A DNA stretch of 64,000 nucleotides from the NCBI RefSeq assembly GCF_002252505.1, contig NZ_NNRL01000163.1, positions 253,981 to 317,980 of the forward strand. The letters run 5' to 3'. This document shows, piece after piece, positions 9,388 through 18,281 of this stretch; position 1 is the first letter of the stretch, and the number at the start of each line of letters is the position of its first letter. The DNA comes from Brucella grignonensis (GTDB lineage Bacteria; Pseudomonadota; Alphaproteobacteria; Rhizobiales; Rhizobiaceae). The translations under genes and the position numbers were made by a program. Below the pieces are notes generated by a model, which was not told the origin of the DNA, ran no database searches, and saw only the letters and a program-made list of their open reading frames with translations.

Positions 9388-10077
9388 ATGACAAATTATG
9401 TTTTCGTGCCCTCTCCGCAACCGTTCGTGCCGGTTAAGGGAAAAGAAGCGCGTTTTCCCGTGCATCGCATTTATTGCGTCGGACAGAATTATGCCGATCA
9501 CGCTATCGAAATGGGTGGTGATCCGACGCGTAACCCGCCATTTTTCTTCCAGAAAAACCCCGACAATCTTGTCATCAATGGTAGCGATTTTCCCTATCCT
9601 CCAAAGACGGAAGACGTGCATCATGAGATCGAGCTGGTTGTCGCGCTTAAGACAGGCGGCAGCGATATCCCGGTCGAGACTGCGCTTGATCATATCTATG
9701 GCTATGCGGTTGGTATCGATATGACGCGACGTGATTTGCAGACCGTGGCTAAAAAGGCCGGTCGCCCTTGGGAAGTAGCGAAAGCCTTCGAACATTCAGC
9801 ACCTTGCTCGGCCATCGTACCAGTGTCTGAAATCGGCCATCCGCAATCAGCGGCAATCACGCTGAAAATCAATGGGGAGCAGCGTCAGGCGGGTGATCTT
9901 AATCAGATGATCTGGAAAGTGCCGGAAACCATCGCATATCTTTCATCTCTCTTTGTTCTGCAGCCGGGTGATCTTATCTATACCGGCACACCGGCCGGCG
10001 TGGGAGCTGTAAAGCGAGGAGACCTGCTGCAGGGAAATGTGGATGGCGTCGGCACGATTTCGGTGAAAGTTGTCTGA
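9388..10077 (+). CDS. Fumarylacetoacetate hydrolase (FAH) family protein
   Basis: 229 residues, similar in size to FAHD1 and fumarylpyruvate hydrolases. Family blocks: [36 protein letters not shown] (two metal-binding Glu), [15 protein letters not shown] (metal-binding Asp and the catalytic region) and the C-terminal [14 protein letters not shown]. These enzymes cleave C-C bonds of acylpyruvates or decarboxylate oxaloacetate in the cytosol. Substrate unknown. It is preceded by the kinase gene with 95 bases between and followed 74 bases later by the RHH-like gene. Confidence 0.87.
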   Translation: MTNYVFVPSPQPFVPVKGKEARFPVHRIYCVGQNYADHAIEMGGDPTRNPPFFFQKNPDNLVINGSDFPYPPKTEDVHHEIELVVALKTGGSDIPVETALDHIYGYAVGIDMTRRDLQTVAKKAGRPWEVAKAFEHSAPCSAIVPVSEIGHPQSAAITLKINGEQRQAGDLNQMIWKVPETIAYLSSLFVLQPGDLIYTGTPAGVGAVKRGDLLQGNVDGVGTISVKVV

Positions 10078-10151
10078 CGAAATCCTCTCCAAAAATGGCC
10101 AGAAAAAGCCAGAAAAAGATTGCGTATAAAGAAGCTTCCGAAGGAGGAATA

Positions 10152-10343
10152 ATGAGCATTTATCTCCCCGTTGACATACATGATGCTCTTGAGCGCTTTA
10201 TCAACGAAAAGCATCCCGGCCTGAACCAGACCGAGGCTATCATCCATATTTTGCGTAGATCACTCGTGCAGCAAGGATATCTTGCAGCACCGTCAGAACA
10301 TGGTACACCGCCTGAAGATTTGAACGCTACGAATGACGATTGA
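10152..10343 (+). CDS. Small ribbon-helix-helix-like protein
   Basis: 63 residues. The start MSIYLPVDIHDAL, then a helix and NQTEAIIHILRRSL, fits a short beta strand followed by two helices, as in RHH DNA-binding proteins, with an acidic disordered tail. The ATG at 10152 is preferred because a strong GAAGGAGGA lies 6-8 bases upstream; an upstream in-frame ATG at 10095 has no ribosome binding site. The next small gene starts 2 bases after the stop, so both are co-translated. The role is unknown; RHH is a structural guess. Confidence 0.6.
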   Translation: MSIYLPVDIHDALERFINEKHPGLNQTEAIIHILRRSLVQQGYLAAPSEHGTPPEDLNATNDD

Positions 10344-10345
10344 AT

Positions 10346-10558
10346 ATGAATAAGATCCCACCCGAGGGAGCTGGCCAGAAGGCCACTCTCGGTCGCCGCC
10401 TTCTGCTTTTGACAATATTGGCGATCTTGCTGACATGCGCGCTCGTGTGGATGAGCATTTATCTGTTCGATCCCGATGGTGATCTCGGTTTGGATGATTT
10501 TGGGATTTTTGCACACGAATTCAATGCGATAGATACGATGCTACCGCGAATTCTGTGA
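10346..10558 (+). CDS. Small membrane protein of unknown function
   Basis: 70 residues. A single hydrophobic helix spans about residues 18-42 (GRRLLLLTILAILLTCALVW), preceded by a short basic N-terminus and followed by an acidic tail (DPDGDLGLDD). The ATG lies 2 bases after the stop of the RHH-like gene, which argues for translational coupling. No family recognised. Confidence 0.45.
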   Translation: MNKIPPEGAGQKATLGRRLLLLTILAILLTCALVWMSIYLFDPDGDLGLDDFGIFAHEFNAIDTMLPRIL

Positions 10559-10722
10559 GGGTTCGGAGTGTTCTGTTACCGAGTGAAATATTGATTTTGA
10601 CGCGCCCGTGACGTTCTGGGCTTTCGCTTTGCGTATTTTGCATGGTAGATGACGGTTATCGATTGAAAGAATATTGACTGAACCGGGCCGCAAAACGGAC
10701 CCGCTCAAGCCAAGAGGGTCTT

Positions 10723-10911
10723 ATGGCATTCGAGGACATCAAGGCGGAAATTGCACTGCTGTTTGAGCAGATGGTTAACCAGCCGCAGGACGTTCATGAG
10801 ATTCGCGAGACAGTTCGTGAAAAGCTTAACGCGCTCAAAGCAACGGGCATGCCTCTGCCAGCCGATCTGGTTGAACTCGAAAAACGTATCGAACAAGATT
10901 TCGATTCCTAA
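10723..10911 (+). CDS. Small conserved helical protein, unknown
   Basis: 62 residues, MAFEDIKAEIALLFEQMVNQ onward, nearly all predicted amphipathic helix, with no signal or membrane segment. A ribosome binding site (AAGAGGG) precedes the ATG by about 5 bases. It is followed 13 bases later by the lytic transglycosylase gene, so the two probably form an operon. I recall similar short proteins in other Rhizobiales but cannot name a family. Confidence 0.55.
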   Translation: MAFEDIKAEIALLFEQMVNQPQDVHEIRETVREKLNALKATGMPLPADLVELEKRIEQDFDS

Positions 10912-10924
10912 GGATCAATCGGAC

Positions 10925-11815
10925 ATGCGTTTTCAATTTACTTCCAGAGCATTTTCCCATCCGGTCTTTAAAGGCGTTCTTCTCCTTGGTTGCGCCGTCG
11001 CTTTGAGCGCGTGCAACACGACCAATGACGGCAAGCCTGTTAAAACAGCGCTGATCACACCAAGTGAGACTTCGACGACAACGGCAGCAACGACAGTGAC
11101 GGGCGACGCAGCAAATCCTGCTGTTGGCGCTACCGCAGTTGCGGATGCCGCTACCGCTACTGGCACGGAAACCGTCGCATCGCTGGAAAATCCAGTACTT
11201 CCATCGGTTGTGCCAATTCCGGGTGTCCGTGGACAATCCGAGCCGATGCTGGCCTTTGCTGGCGCACAGGCCGCTGCTTCGCCGGCGTCCCTTGCTACCA
11301 ACATGGCTTTTGAGACACCGGACCATGCACCGGATGGTCTTGATGATCTCATCACCAAATATTCGGTTGCCTATGATGTGCCGGAGCGCCTTGTGCGCCG
11401 GGTCGTGCATCGCGAAAGCCGGTTCAATCCGGGTGCTCGCAACGGACCCTATTGGGGTCTGATGCAGATCAGCCATCCGACGGCGCGTGGCATGGGTTAC
11501 AAGGGCAACGCCAAGGGTCTTCTCGATGCCGAGACGAACCTGAAATATGCTGTCCGCTATCTGTCCGGTGCCTATAAGGTCGCAGGCGGAGATGAAAGCC
11601 AGGCAGTTCGCTATTATGCCCGCGGCTATTATTATGATGCCAAGCGCAAGGGACTGTTGCAGGAAACCGGCCTTGACGGCAGCTGGAAGCGCAGCGGTCC
11701 GACCCGCGACGCAGCAGCAATCCCGGCAGAACCGACGACTTTGCCGGAAGGTGCTGCAGCACCGCTTCCCGGTGTCGCTCCCATTCAGGCGTCCTACGCA
11801 CCGGCAGCACAGTAA
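10925..11815 (+). CDS. Lytic transglycosylase lipoprotein (SLT domain)
   Basis: 296 residues. The signal peptide ends in a lipobox (VALSAC), so the protein is probably lipid-anchored in the outer membrane. A Thr/Ala-rich low-complexity linker (about 38-120) leads to the SLT domain with the catalytic Glu in HRESRFNPGA, followed by GLMQISHPTARGMGY and AVRYLSGAY, then a Pro/Ala-rich tail. It cleaves the MurNAc-GlcNAc bond of peptidoglycan with 1,6-anhydro formation. The ATG at 10925 fits the signal peptide; the frame is open further upstream but overlaps the preceding gene. AAGGA near the previous stop serves as ribosome binding site. Confidence 0.9.
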   Translation: MRFQFTSRAFSHPVFKGVLLLGCAVALSACNTTNDGKPVKTALITPSETSTTTAATTVTGDAANPAVGATAVADAATATGTETVASLENPVLPSVVPIPGVRGQSEPMLAFAGAQAAASPASLATNMAFETPDHAPDGLDDLITKYSVAYDVPERLVRRVVHRESRFNPGARNGPYWGLMQISHPTARGMGYKGNAKGLLDAETNLKYAVRYLSGAYKVAGGDESQAVRYYARGYYYDAKRKGLLQETGLDGSWKRSGPTRDAAAIPAEPTTLPEGAAAPLPGVAPIQASYAPAAQ

Positions 11816-11897
11816 ACTTCATATCAACCAACTGTCATCTTGACGCTGCAAAGCGATGCCAGTTTGCTGTACTGATATGAAGATGTGGGTGTGCGTG

Positions 11898-12548
11898 ATG
11901 GATGTAAGACTGCCGTATCCAATCAAATGGAAATATGACAGAGCCGAACTTTGGGCAGATGGTGTTGTCCATGTGCTGGGCGTGGCACTTGCGTTTGCAG
12001 GTGCTATCGCGATGCTTATTTATTTCCTGCCGAACATGTCGACTACCACGTCAATCTCATCGGGTGTCTATCTCGCGAGCTTGCTTGCCGCACTTGGAAT
12101 TTCTGCAGTTTATAATATCTGGCCTGTATCTCCCACCAAATGGTTTCTGCGACGCTTCGATCATTCGGCGATCTATCTGCTGATCGCTGGAACTTATACG
12201 CCCTTTGCGGTGCATATGGGCGATCGCGCCGTGCCGCTGCTTCTCTTCGTCTGGAGCGTGGCTTTCGTCGGCATCATGCTGAAACTATTCATGCCTGGGC
12301 GTTTCGACCGGCTGTCGATCCTGCTTTATCTGGCGCTCGGCTGGAGCGGCGTCATGGTCTACGACACCATGGTGCAATCGCTGCCGCCAGCCGTTTTCTG
12401 GCTGATTGCAGCCGGTGGCATGGTCTATTCGCTGGGTGTGATCTTCCATGTATGGGAGCGCCTGCGATTTCAGAATGCCATCTGGCACGGCTTTGTCGTG
12501 GTGGGCGCGGCGCTGCATTATTGTGCGGTGTTTTTTGTCGGGACGTAA
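11898..12548 (+). CDS. Hemolysin III / PAQR-family membrane protein
   Basis: About 216 residues with seven hydrophobic segments, for example VVHVLGVALAFAGAIAMLIYF and PAVFWLIAAGGMVYSLGVIF. Conserved PAQR elements are visible: DGVVHVLG at the N-terminus, FDHSAIYLLIAGTYTPF and, at the end, WHGFVVVGAALHY, carrying the His and Asp/Ser residues of the metal site. The family is found in the inner membrane; the hemolysin name is historical. Several in-frame ATGs exist from 11856. I chose 11898 (MDVRLPYPIKWKYDRAELW) on remembered homologues; this choice is weak. It ends 2 bases before the convergent dnaE2 stop. Confidence 0.83.
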   Translation: MDVRLPYPIKWKYDRAELWADGVVHVLGVALAFAGAIAMLIYFLPNMSTTTSISSGVYLASLLAALGISAVYNIWPVSPTKWFLRRFDHSAIYLLIAGTYTPFAVHMGDRAVPLLLFVWSVAFVGIMLKLFMPGRFDRLSILLYLALGWSGVMVYDTMVQSLPPAVFWLIAAGGMVYSLGVIFHVWERLRFQNAIWHGFVVVGAALHYCAVFFVGT

Positions 12549-12550
12549 GG

Positions 12551-15500
12551 CTAATGAAAGTCTCGCGAGTTCGGCATGATTTTAACATTTCGCGGATGAT
12601 GCGCTGTCTGGGATGGAGCGACGAGACGCTGCGCTTCGCGTCCGCTCATTTCGATCAGTGCTGTCGAACGGTCCTGCAGCCTTGACGCCACCAGATGCAC
12701 GACCCCTTCGGGGCTGCGCTGGAGGCGACCTTCGATATGGATCAGCCGCGCACCCATCACTTCGCGGCGAAATGCTTTCATGATCTTCGGCCAGACGACA
12801 ATATTGGCTATGCCGGTTTCATCCTCGATGGTGAGAAACACCACGCCCTTGGCGCTGCCGGGGCGCTGGCGCACGGTGACGACGCCCGCCACTTTCATGC
12901 GGCGTCCATCGGCACCTTGCTGCACCGCATGACAGGTTGAAACGCCTTCCGCCGCCAGACCCTCGCGCAGATATTGCAGCGGATGCCCTTTCAGCGAGAG
13001 CCGCGTCGTCTCGTAATCGGCAATCACATGTTCGGAAGCGGCCATTTCAGGAAGCTTTGTGCGCGGTTCCTCCGCCAGCTCGTTGGTTGCGGCGGCGCGA
13101 AACAGCGGCAGCGTTTCGTCATTGGGCAGACGGCGCACGGCCCACAGTGCTGCGCGGCGGTCGATATCGAGTGAGCCGAAGGCATCGGCATCGGCCAAAA
13201 GCGTGAAGGCGCGCCGGTCGAGCCGGAGCCGTCGATGCATGTCCTCGATGGTACGGTAAGGCTCCTGTCGGTCGGCAATCAGGAGTTCGGTGTCCCGTTT
13301 GGAAAACCCGTCGATCTGGCGGAAACCCAGCCGGAGCGCTAGGTGAACATCGGGTGTTTCCTCCAGAATATTATCCCATTGGCTGAAGTTCACATCGACG
13401 GGCAGCACCGTCACACCATGTTCGCGGGCATCGCGCACGATCTGGGCGGGCGCATAAAAACCCATGGGCTGGGAATTGAGAAGTGCGGCGGCGAACACTT
13501 CCGGATGGTGGCACTTGATCCACGCGGAAATATAGACCAGATGCGCAAAGCTTGCCGCATGACTTTCGGGAAAGCCATATTCGCCGAATCCCTTGATCTG
13601 GTTGAAGCAGTTTTCGGCAAAGGTCCGGTCGTAGCCACGATTGACCATGCCTTCGATCATCTTTGTTTCCATCGTATGAATGGTGCCCATCTTGCGGAAA
13701 GTGGCCATGGCGCGGCGCAACTGGTTGGCCTCATCCGGTGTGAATTTTGCAGCCTCCATGGCAATACGCATCGCCTGTTCCTGAAACAGTGGCACGCCCT
13801 TGGTCTTGCCGAGAATTTGTAGCAATTCGTCGGGCGGTCCATGTTCCGGCGATGGCGATGGCAAGGTGCAGGGTTCCTGTCCGTTTCGCCGCCGCAGATA
13901 GGGATGGACCATGTCGCCCTGAATGGGGCCGGGCCGCACAATGGCGACCTCGATGACGAGATCATAGAACTCACGCGGTTGCAGGCGCGGCAGCATGTTC
14001 ATCTGAGCGCGGCTTTCCACCTGAAACACGCCGAGCGAATCTCCCTTGCACAGCATGTCGTAGACGCGCTTGTCTTCGCGGGGCAGATTGGCCAGCGTCA
14101 GCTTTTCGCCGCCATAAAGCTGTGGCTTGTGCTGGTGAATGAGGTCGAAAGCCTTGCGGATGCAGGTGAGCATGCCAAGCGACAGCACATCGACCTTCAT
14201 CAGCCCCACCTCGTCGATATCGTCCTTGTCCCATTCGATGAAGGAGCGGTCTTCCATCGCTGCCGGGCCGATGGGCACGGTCTCGTCCAGTCGATCACGG
14301 GTCAGAACGAAACCGCCGACATGCTGCGACAGGTGGCGCGGAAAGCCGATCAGCGTGATGGCCAGTTCCACCGCGCGTCGGATAATGGGGTTGTCGGGGT
14401 CGAGACCCGCCTGCCTGATATGCTGCTTGTCGATGCCGCCGCCGGATATGCCCCAGACCGTATTGGCGAGTGCTGCCGTCACATCCTCAGTCAGGCCCAG
14501 CGCCTTGCCGACATCGCGAATGGCGCTGCGGGACCGATAGCTGATGACGGTTGCGACAATGGCCGCGCGATCTCTGGTGTAGCGGTCATAGACATATTGC
14601 ATCACCTCTTCGCGCCGCTCATGCTCGAAATCGACGTCGATATCCGGCGGCTCCTTTCGCTCCACCGAAAGAAAGCGCTCGAACAGGAGGTCAACCTGTG
14701 TCGGGTCCACGCCGGTGACGCCAAGGCAGAAGCAGACGACGGAATTGGCCGCCGAACCGCGCCCCTGACACAGAATGCCTTCTCCGCGGGCATAGCTCAC
14801 AATGTCATAAACCGTGAGAAAGTAAGCCGCATATTGCAGCTTTTCGATCAGCGCCAGTTCCTTGTGGATCAGCGCCTGCACCTTCGGCGGGATGCTGTTA
14901 GCGCCGTAATGACGGGCGGCACCTTCCCAGGTGAGATCATGCAGATGTTGTTGCGGCGTCTTGCCGGGCGGCACCGGCTCGTCGGGATAATCATATTTCA
15001 GCTCGTCAAGCTGGAAGGTGATGGGCGCGACGAAATCGGCGGTAGCCTCGACTGCTTCAGCGTAGTCGCGGAACAGCCGCAGCATTTCCTTGGGCGGTTT
15101 CAGATGGCGTTCGGCATTCTTTTCAAGAAGCTGCCCGGCTGCGAAAACAGTTGTGTGGTGGCGGGTTGCCGTCAGCACATCCTGAAGTGCGCGGCGGTCG
15201 GGATGATGATAGAGCACGTCATTGGTGGCGAGCAACGGCACGTTGGCTTCGGCTGCAAAACGGGCGATGCGTTCGGCCCGGCGTCCGTCATGGCCCTGAT
15301 GCGGCATGGCGAGCATCAGCCAGACCGAGCCGGGGGCAGCTTGCGCAATCTCGGTCAGGCGCGCGACAAAATCCGGTCTGTCATCTTCAGGCGGAAAGAC
15401 CGCGATCTGGAACTGTCGGGCGCGAAACAGCAGGTCGCTCCATTCGAGATGGCATTCACCCTTGATGGCGGCGCGTGCCTTGCCCTCCGTCAGCAGGCGG

Positions 15501-15784
15501 CACAATTGCCCATAGGCAGCGCGATCACGCGGATAGACGACCATATCCGGCGTGCCGTCGGTGAAGGACAGGCGACAGCCGATGAAAAGCCGGAAATCGC
15601 TCTTGTCGCGAAAATCCTTCCATGCCGCATGTGCCCGCACCACACCGGCCAGCGTGTTGCGGTCGGCAATGCCGATACCGGACAGACCAAGCTCATGCGC
15701 ACGCGCTACCAGTTCCTGCGGATGCGAAGCGCCGCAAAGGAAGGAGAAATTGCTGGCAGCAGCCATTTCGAAATAATGAGCCAT
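12551..15784 (-). CDS. dnaE2: Error-prone DNA polymerase III alpha subunit, DnaE2 (ImuC)
   Basis: 1077 residues, close to the family length. Order: PHP domain (1-200), polymerase palm with the catalytic PDIDVDF at about 381-387, CQGRGSAANSVVCF just before it, fingers and helix-hairpin-helix region, and an OB fold near the C-terminus (KVAGVVTVRQRPGSAKGVVF). It is the replicative component of the SOS mutasome that extends past lesions in the cytosol. The ATG shares bases with the imuB stop (TGATG), so translation is coupled. The operon order imuA-imuB-dnaE2 is the standard one, and the LexA box before imuA predicts DNA-damage induction. A GTG three bases upstream is an alternative start. The 659-codon plus-strand frame opposite is an artefact of codon bias. 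Confidence 0.95.
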   Translation of the reverse strand: MAHYFEMAAASNFSFLCGASHPQELVARAHELGLSGIGIADRNTLAGVVRAHAAWKDFRDKSDFRLFIGCRLSFTDGTPDMVVYPRDRAAYGQLCRLLTEGKARAAIKGECHLEWSDLLFRARQFQIAVFPPEDDRPDFVARLTEIAQAAPGSVWLMLAMPHQGHDGRRAERIARFAAEANVPLLATNDVLYHHPDRRALQDVLTATRHHTTVFAAGQLLEKNAERHLKPPKEMLRLFRDYAEAVEATADFVAPITFQLDELKYDYPDEPVPPGKTPQQHLHDLTWEGAARHYGANSIPPKVQALIHKELALIEKLQYAAYFLTVYDIVSYARGEGILCQGRGSAANSVVCFCLGVTGVDPTQVDLLFERFLSVERKEPPDIDVDFEHERREEVMQYVYDRYTRDRAAIVATVISYRSRSAIRDVGKALGLTEDVTAALANTVWGISGGGIDKQHIRQAGLDPDNPIIRRAVELAITLIGFPRHLSQHVGGFVLTRDRLDETVPIGPAAMEDRSFIEWDKDDIDEVGLMKVDVLSLGMLTCIRKAFDLIHQHKPQLYGGEKLTLANLPREDKRVYDMLCKGDSLGVFQVESRAQMNMLPRLQPREFYDLVIEVAIVRPGPIQGDMVHPYLRRRNGQEPCTLPSPSPEHGPPDELLQILGKTKGVPLFQEQAMRIAMEAAKFTPDEANQLRRAMATFRKMGTIHTMETKMIEGMVNRGYDRTFAENCFNQIKGFGEYGFPESHAASFAHLVYISAWIKCHHPEVFAAALLNSQPMGFYAPAQIVRDAREHGVTVLPVDVNFSQWDNILEETPDVHLALRLGFRQIDGFSKRDTELLIADRQEPYRTIEDMHRRLRLDRRAFTLLADADAFGSLDIDRRAALWAVRRLPNDETLPLFRAAATNELAEEPRTKLPEMAASEHVIADYETTRLSLKGHPLQYLREGLAAEGVSTCHAVQQGADGRRMKVAGVVTVRQRPGSAKGVVFLTIEDETGIANIVVWPKIMKAFRREVMGARLIHIEGRLQRSPEGVVHLVASRLQDRSTALIEMSGREAQRLVAPSQTAHHPRNVKIMPNSRDFH

Positions 15785-17349
15785 CACGCAAACAGTCCGT
15801 GTAAAAACCAGCGCGGATGATTGGCACCGTCATAAAGGCCTTCGCGGAAAATCCAGAAGCGCTGGCCGTTCTCGTCTTCCACCCGGTAATAATCGCGCAG
15901 CTCGGGAACCGTGTGACCGATTGCGAGCCACCATTCCGGTTCGATCCTTTCCGGCCCTTCGGCAAGGCGCACATGATGGCGCACCCGCCGCCACAGGAAA
16001 AACGAAGGCGGACTGTCGGGCACTTCCGCCACGCTTTCGATCAACTGCGGCGGGCGAAACAGTTTTATGGGGCGCGCTGGCGGGTCGTTGGGAAGTGCTG
16101 GGGGAAGCGCTGCTGTGCTTTCGTAATCGGCTTCGCCTTTGCCATCCGAGTGCAGGGCAGGGCGCAGGCCGAAGGCCCGTTCAGGAATATGCGTGTTGCG
16201 CGAAAAGGAAACGAGAACGCGGTTCTGTCCAAGCCGCGCCGAAAGCCGGTCGACAAGCTGACTAAACCCCGCTTCATCTTCCTCATGCTGGTCGAGCCCC
16301 GTCTGGCGCTGGGCGATTGCCGCACTGCGCAGCGCTGCCAGCCGGATCATGTCGAAGCCGAAACCGGCGTCGAGCGGGTCGGTCAAGGCGTTGAGCCTTT
16401 CACGCGCAAGGCGCAGGAAAACCTTGTCGCTGCGCAAGGGCTGGCCGGTTTCGATGTGGATATGACGCACTTCGCCATCGACACGGAAGAAAGAGGCCTC
16501 AATCAGAAGCGCGCCTTTTCCCTCCGGTTCAAGCTGCGTAAAAAGCTCCTGCGCCAGTTCCTGCAAGATGCGTTCGACCAGTTCCATTGCGGTAACTGGC
16601 TCTGACAGGCGGCGCTCGACGGTGCTGAGAGGCATGATGCGCAAGGGGGAAATCGGCGCGCGCTCCTGCCGCGCCAGTCGGTCGAGCCTGGTGGCAAGGT
16701 CGGTGCCGAAGCGGGCGGTGAGTGCGGCGCGCGGAAGCCCCATCACATCGCCGATGCGTTTCAATCCGGCGCGTTTAAGGCCGGTTTCGGCAGCTTGCGC
16801 CAGTTCAAGCGCGGAGAGCGGCAGGCGGGGAAGCAGCCGGTCGGCCTCTGCTCTGCTGAAGACACCGCCCTTCGTTCCCCGCGCCAGAAGTCGCGCGGCA
16901 AAACTGTTATCGGCAATCGCCGCCTGTACGCCAAGCCCGGCCCGTTCCAGACGCCGGATTGCATCGGCACGCATGGCGTCGAGCCCGCCAAAAAGATGCG
17001 CGCAGCCGGTTATGTCGAGCATCAGCCCATGCGGCTCATCGAAGGCGACAAGCGGCGTGTAACGCTCGCACCAATGGGCAAGACGCTTGAGCAATGCCGC
17101 ATCATGTTCCGGTGCTGCCGCTGCCACTTCAAGCCTTTCCACGCGCGCGCGCGCATCCGTCAGCGCCATGCCGGGAAAAAGGCCGAGCTTTGCCGCTCCG
17201 GCATCCACCGCTGTCAGGCGCAGCGCATTGGCCGTACGCTCGGTCACAACCAAAGGCAGATGCGGTTTGCCGTCAGGCGGAGTGCTGCTGCGAAGCCGGT
17301 CGGTCGGCAGAAACGGAAACCAGAGGGCGAGAAACAGACGTTCTGCCAT
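15784..17349 (-). CDS. imuB: ImuB, Y-family polymerase-like mutasome protein
   Basis: 521 residues. It has the Y-family fold markers (ALWFPFLPTDRL, LALTDARA, DITGCAHLFGG, AIADNSFAARLLAR), but the usual catalytic acidic residues are not obvious, as expected for ImuB, which acts as a hub binding the sliding clamp, ImuA and DnaE2 rather than as a polymerase. A possible clamp-binding segment was not located with confidence. The ATG at 17349 (MAERLFLALWF) matches the homologous start; an in-frame ATG at 17382 is possible. It overlaps the end of imuA by 77 bases (110 with the longer start) and dnaE2 by a few bases. Confidence 0.92.
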   Translation of the reverse strand: MAERLFLALWFPFLPTDRLRSSTPPDGKPHLPLVVTERTANALRLTAVDAGAAKLGLFPGMALTDARARVERLEVAAAAPEHDAALLKRLAHWCERYTPLVAFDEPHGLMLDITGCAHLFGGLDAMRADAIRRLERAGLGVQAAIADNSFAARLLARGTKGGVFSRAEADRLLPRLPLSALELAQAAETGLKRAGLKRIGDVMGLPRAALTARFGTDLATRLDRLARQERAPISPLRIMPLSTVERRLSEPVTAMELVERILQELAQELFTQLEPEGKGALLIEASFFRVDGEVRHIHIETGQPLRSDKVFLRLARERLNALTDPLDAGFGFDMIRLAALRSAAIAQRQTGLDQHEEDEAGFSQLVDRLSARLGQNRVLVSFSRNTHIPERAFGLRPALHSDGKGEADYESTAALPPALPNDPPARPIKLFRPPQLIESVAEVPDSPPSFFLWRRVRHHVRLAEGPERIEPEWWLAIGHTVPELRDYYRVEDENGQRFWIFREGLYDGANHPRWFLHGLFA

Positions 17350-18124
17350 CCCGTTCTCTTGCATCAAATTCAAGGGTTTCATTGTTCCATTCCATGATCC
17401 ATTGCCCGCATGTGCCGTGGCGATTGCGTTCCAGAACCGCCGAAAAGACAGGCTTGCCGGGTGCGTTCGCTCCGCTTGAACGGGACGGCGCGGGCGCCAC
17501 CCGCCAGCGGCTGACGGCAGCGCTCTGCACGCCTGTCCGGTGGCTCCGGAGCAGGATGACGGGCAGCTGTGCGGTTTCGGTTGCCAGAAGCAGACGACGC
17601 GACGCGGTCAGGTCGAGGCATTTTGGCTGGCCTGTCACCGAGGCGACGACGCCGGAAACAAGATGCGAGGCCTTGCCGCCGCTTCCGGCTTCCAGAGCAT
17701 CGTTTGCCGCCTTCAGGACATCCTGTGCCGTGGGGCAGCGCACGATCAGAAGTCGCGACGGATTGATCCCGAAGGCATGAAGTCCCGGCGGATAAAGCCC
17801 ACCATATTCACTTGCAGCGCTTTCTTCCTCGATCCAGATAATCGGGCGTCGGGGGTCTGCTACACGTTCTGCCGCACGGGCGGTAAAGGCCAGCGCAAAG
17901 CCGGTCGCGGCCATATGCGCGCCGGGGTTTTCGGCAAAAACCTCATGCAGCGCATCGCCTGCCAGACCATGCGGAAAGGCAGCATCCGCCCCGGCAAGGC
18001 CGAGCGTGAAACTGCGCGCGCGCCCGAAGCCCGTTTGTCCCTGATTTGCAAAACTACCTTGCGGATCGTTGCCTTCAATGGTCGTAACCATGCGCCGCAG
18101 CGCCGCGATGTCGATGCCGCTCAC
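17273..18124 (-). CDS. imuA: ImuA, RecA/SulA-like mutasome protein
   Basis: About 283 residues. It resembles ImuA/SulA-type RecA-fold proteins: HGLAGDALHEVF, then FALAFTARAAE, RPIIWIEEE, GLYPPGLHAFGI and RLLIVRCPTAQDVLKAANDALE, which is the usual ImuA core. The glycine-rich P-loop is degenerate. The start is chosen as GTG 18124, after the LexA box and promoter; a TTG at 18187 lies inside the -35 element and is rejected, and an ATG at 18091 is an alternative. The C-terminal ~25 codons overlap the start of imuB in another frame. ImuA works with ImuB and DnaE2 in damage-induced mutagenesis. Confidence 0.88.
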   Translation of the reverse strand: MSGIDIAALRRMVTTIEGNDPQGSFANQGQTGFGRARSFTLGLAGADAAFPHGLAGDALHEVFAENPGAHMAATGFALAFTARAAERVADPRRPIIWIEEESAASEYGGLYPPGLHAFGINPSRLLIVRCPTAQDVLKAANDALEAGSGGKASHLVSGVVASVTGQPKCLDLTASRRLLLATETAQLPVILLRSHRTGVQSAAVSRWRVAPAPSRSSGANAPGKPVFSAVLERNRHGTCGQWIMEWNNETLEFDARERDGRTSVSRPLVSVSADRPASQQHSA

Positions 18125-18142
18125 GTCTAGATTCCATCTTTT

Positions 18143-18157
18143 GTTCTCTATATGTTC
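18143..18157 (-). promoter_or_regulatory. LexA operator (SOS box) of imuA-imuB-dnaE2
   Basis: GTTC-TCTATAT-GTTC on the plus strand is an exact match to the alphaproteobacterial LexA consensus GTTC-N7-GTTC (direct repeat). It sits 18 bases before the GTG start of imuA and directly after the -10 element, so LexA bound here would block transcription. Confidence 0.9.
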
Positions 18158-18158
18158 T

Positions 18159-18187
18159 AGTATTGAATCGAGCGAGGCAAGAGTCAA
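18159..18187 (-). promoter_or_regulatory. Promoter of the imuA operon
   Basis: Read on the minus strand: -35 TTGACT (18187-18182), 17-base spacer, -10 AATACT (18164-18159). The LexA box begins 1 base later, covering the predicted transcription start. Confidence 0.75.
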
Positions 18188-18196
18188 GCGGGATTA

Positions 18197-18259
18197 GAAA
18201 TCAGTCCAGTGGACTGATTTCCTTGCGTAGGCGTTTCACACTTTTCGGGATACGCTCTA
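18197..18259. repeat. Partial palindromic intergenic repeat with a 25-bp palindrome
   Basis: GAAATCAGTCCA-G-TGGACTGATTTC (18197-18221) is a perfect 12-bp-arm palindrome. It is followed by a diverged reverse copy of the CCCGAAAAGTGTGAA repeat core ending CGCTCTA. It separates the MarR operon from the imuA promoter. Confidence 0.7.
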
Positions 18260-18281
18260 TCATCGCGATAGCGGTTTTGGA

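Noticed and set aside
13841-15820. 659-codon frame on the plus strand opposite dnaE2
   Set aside because: Lies fully opposite the conserved DnaE2 sequence, with no family-like motifs; a codon-bias shadow.
18125-18187. TTG start of imuA at 18187
   Set aside because: Sits in the -35 element, with the LexA box inside the would-be gene.
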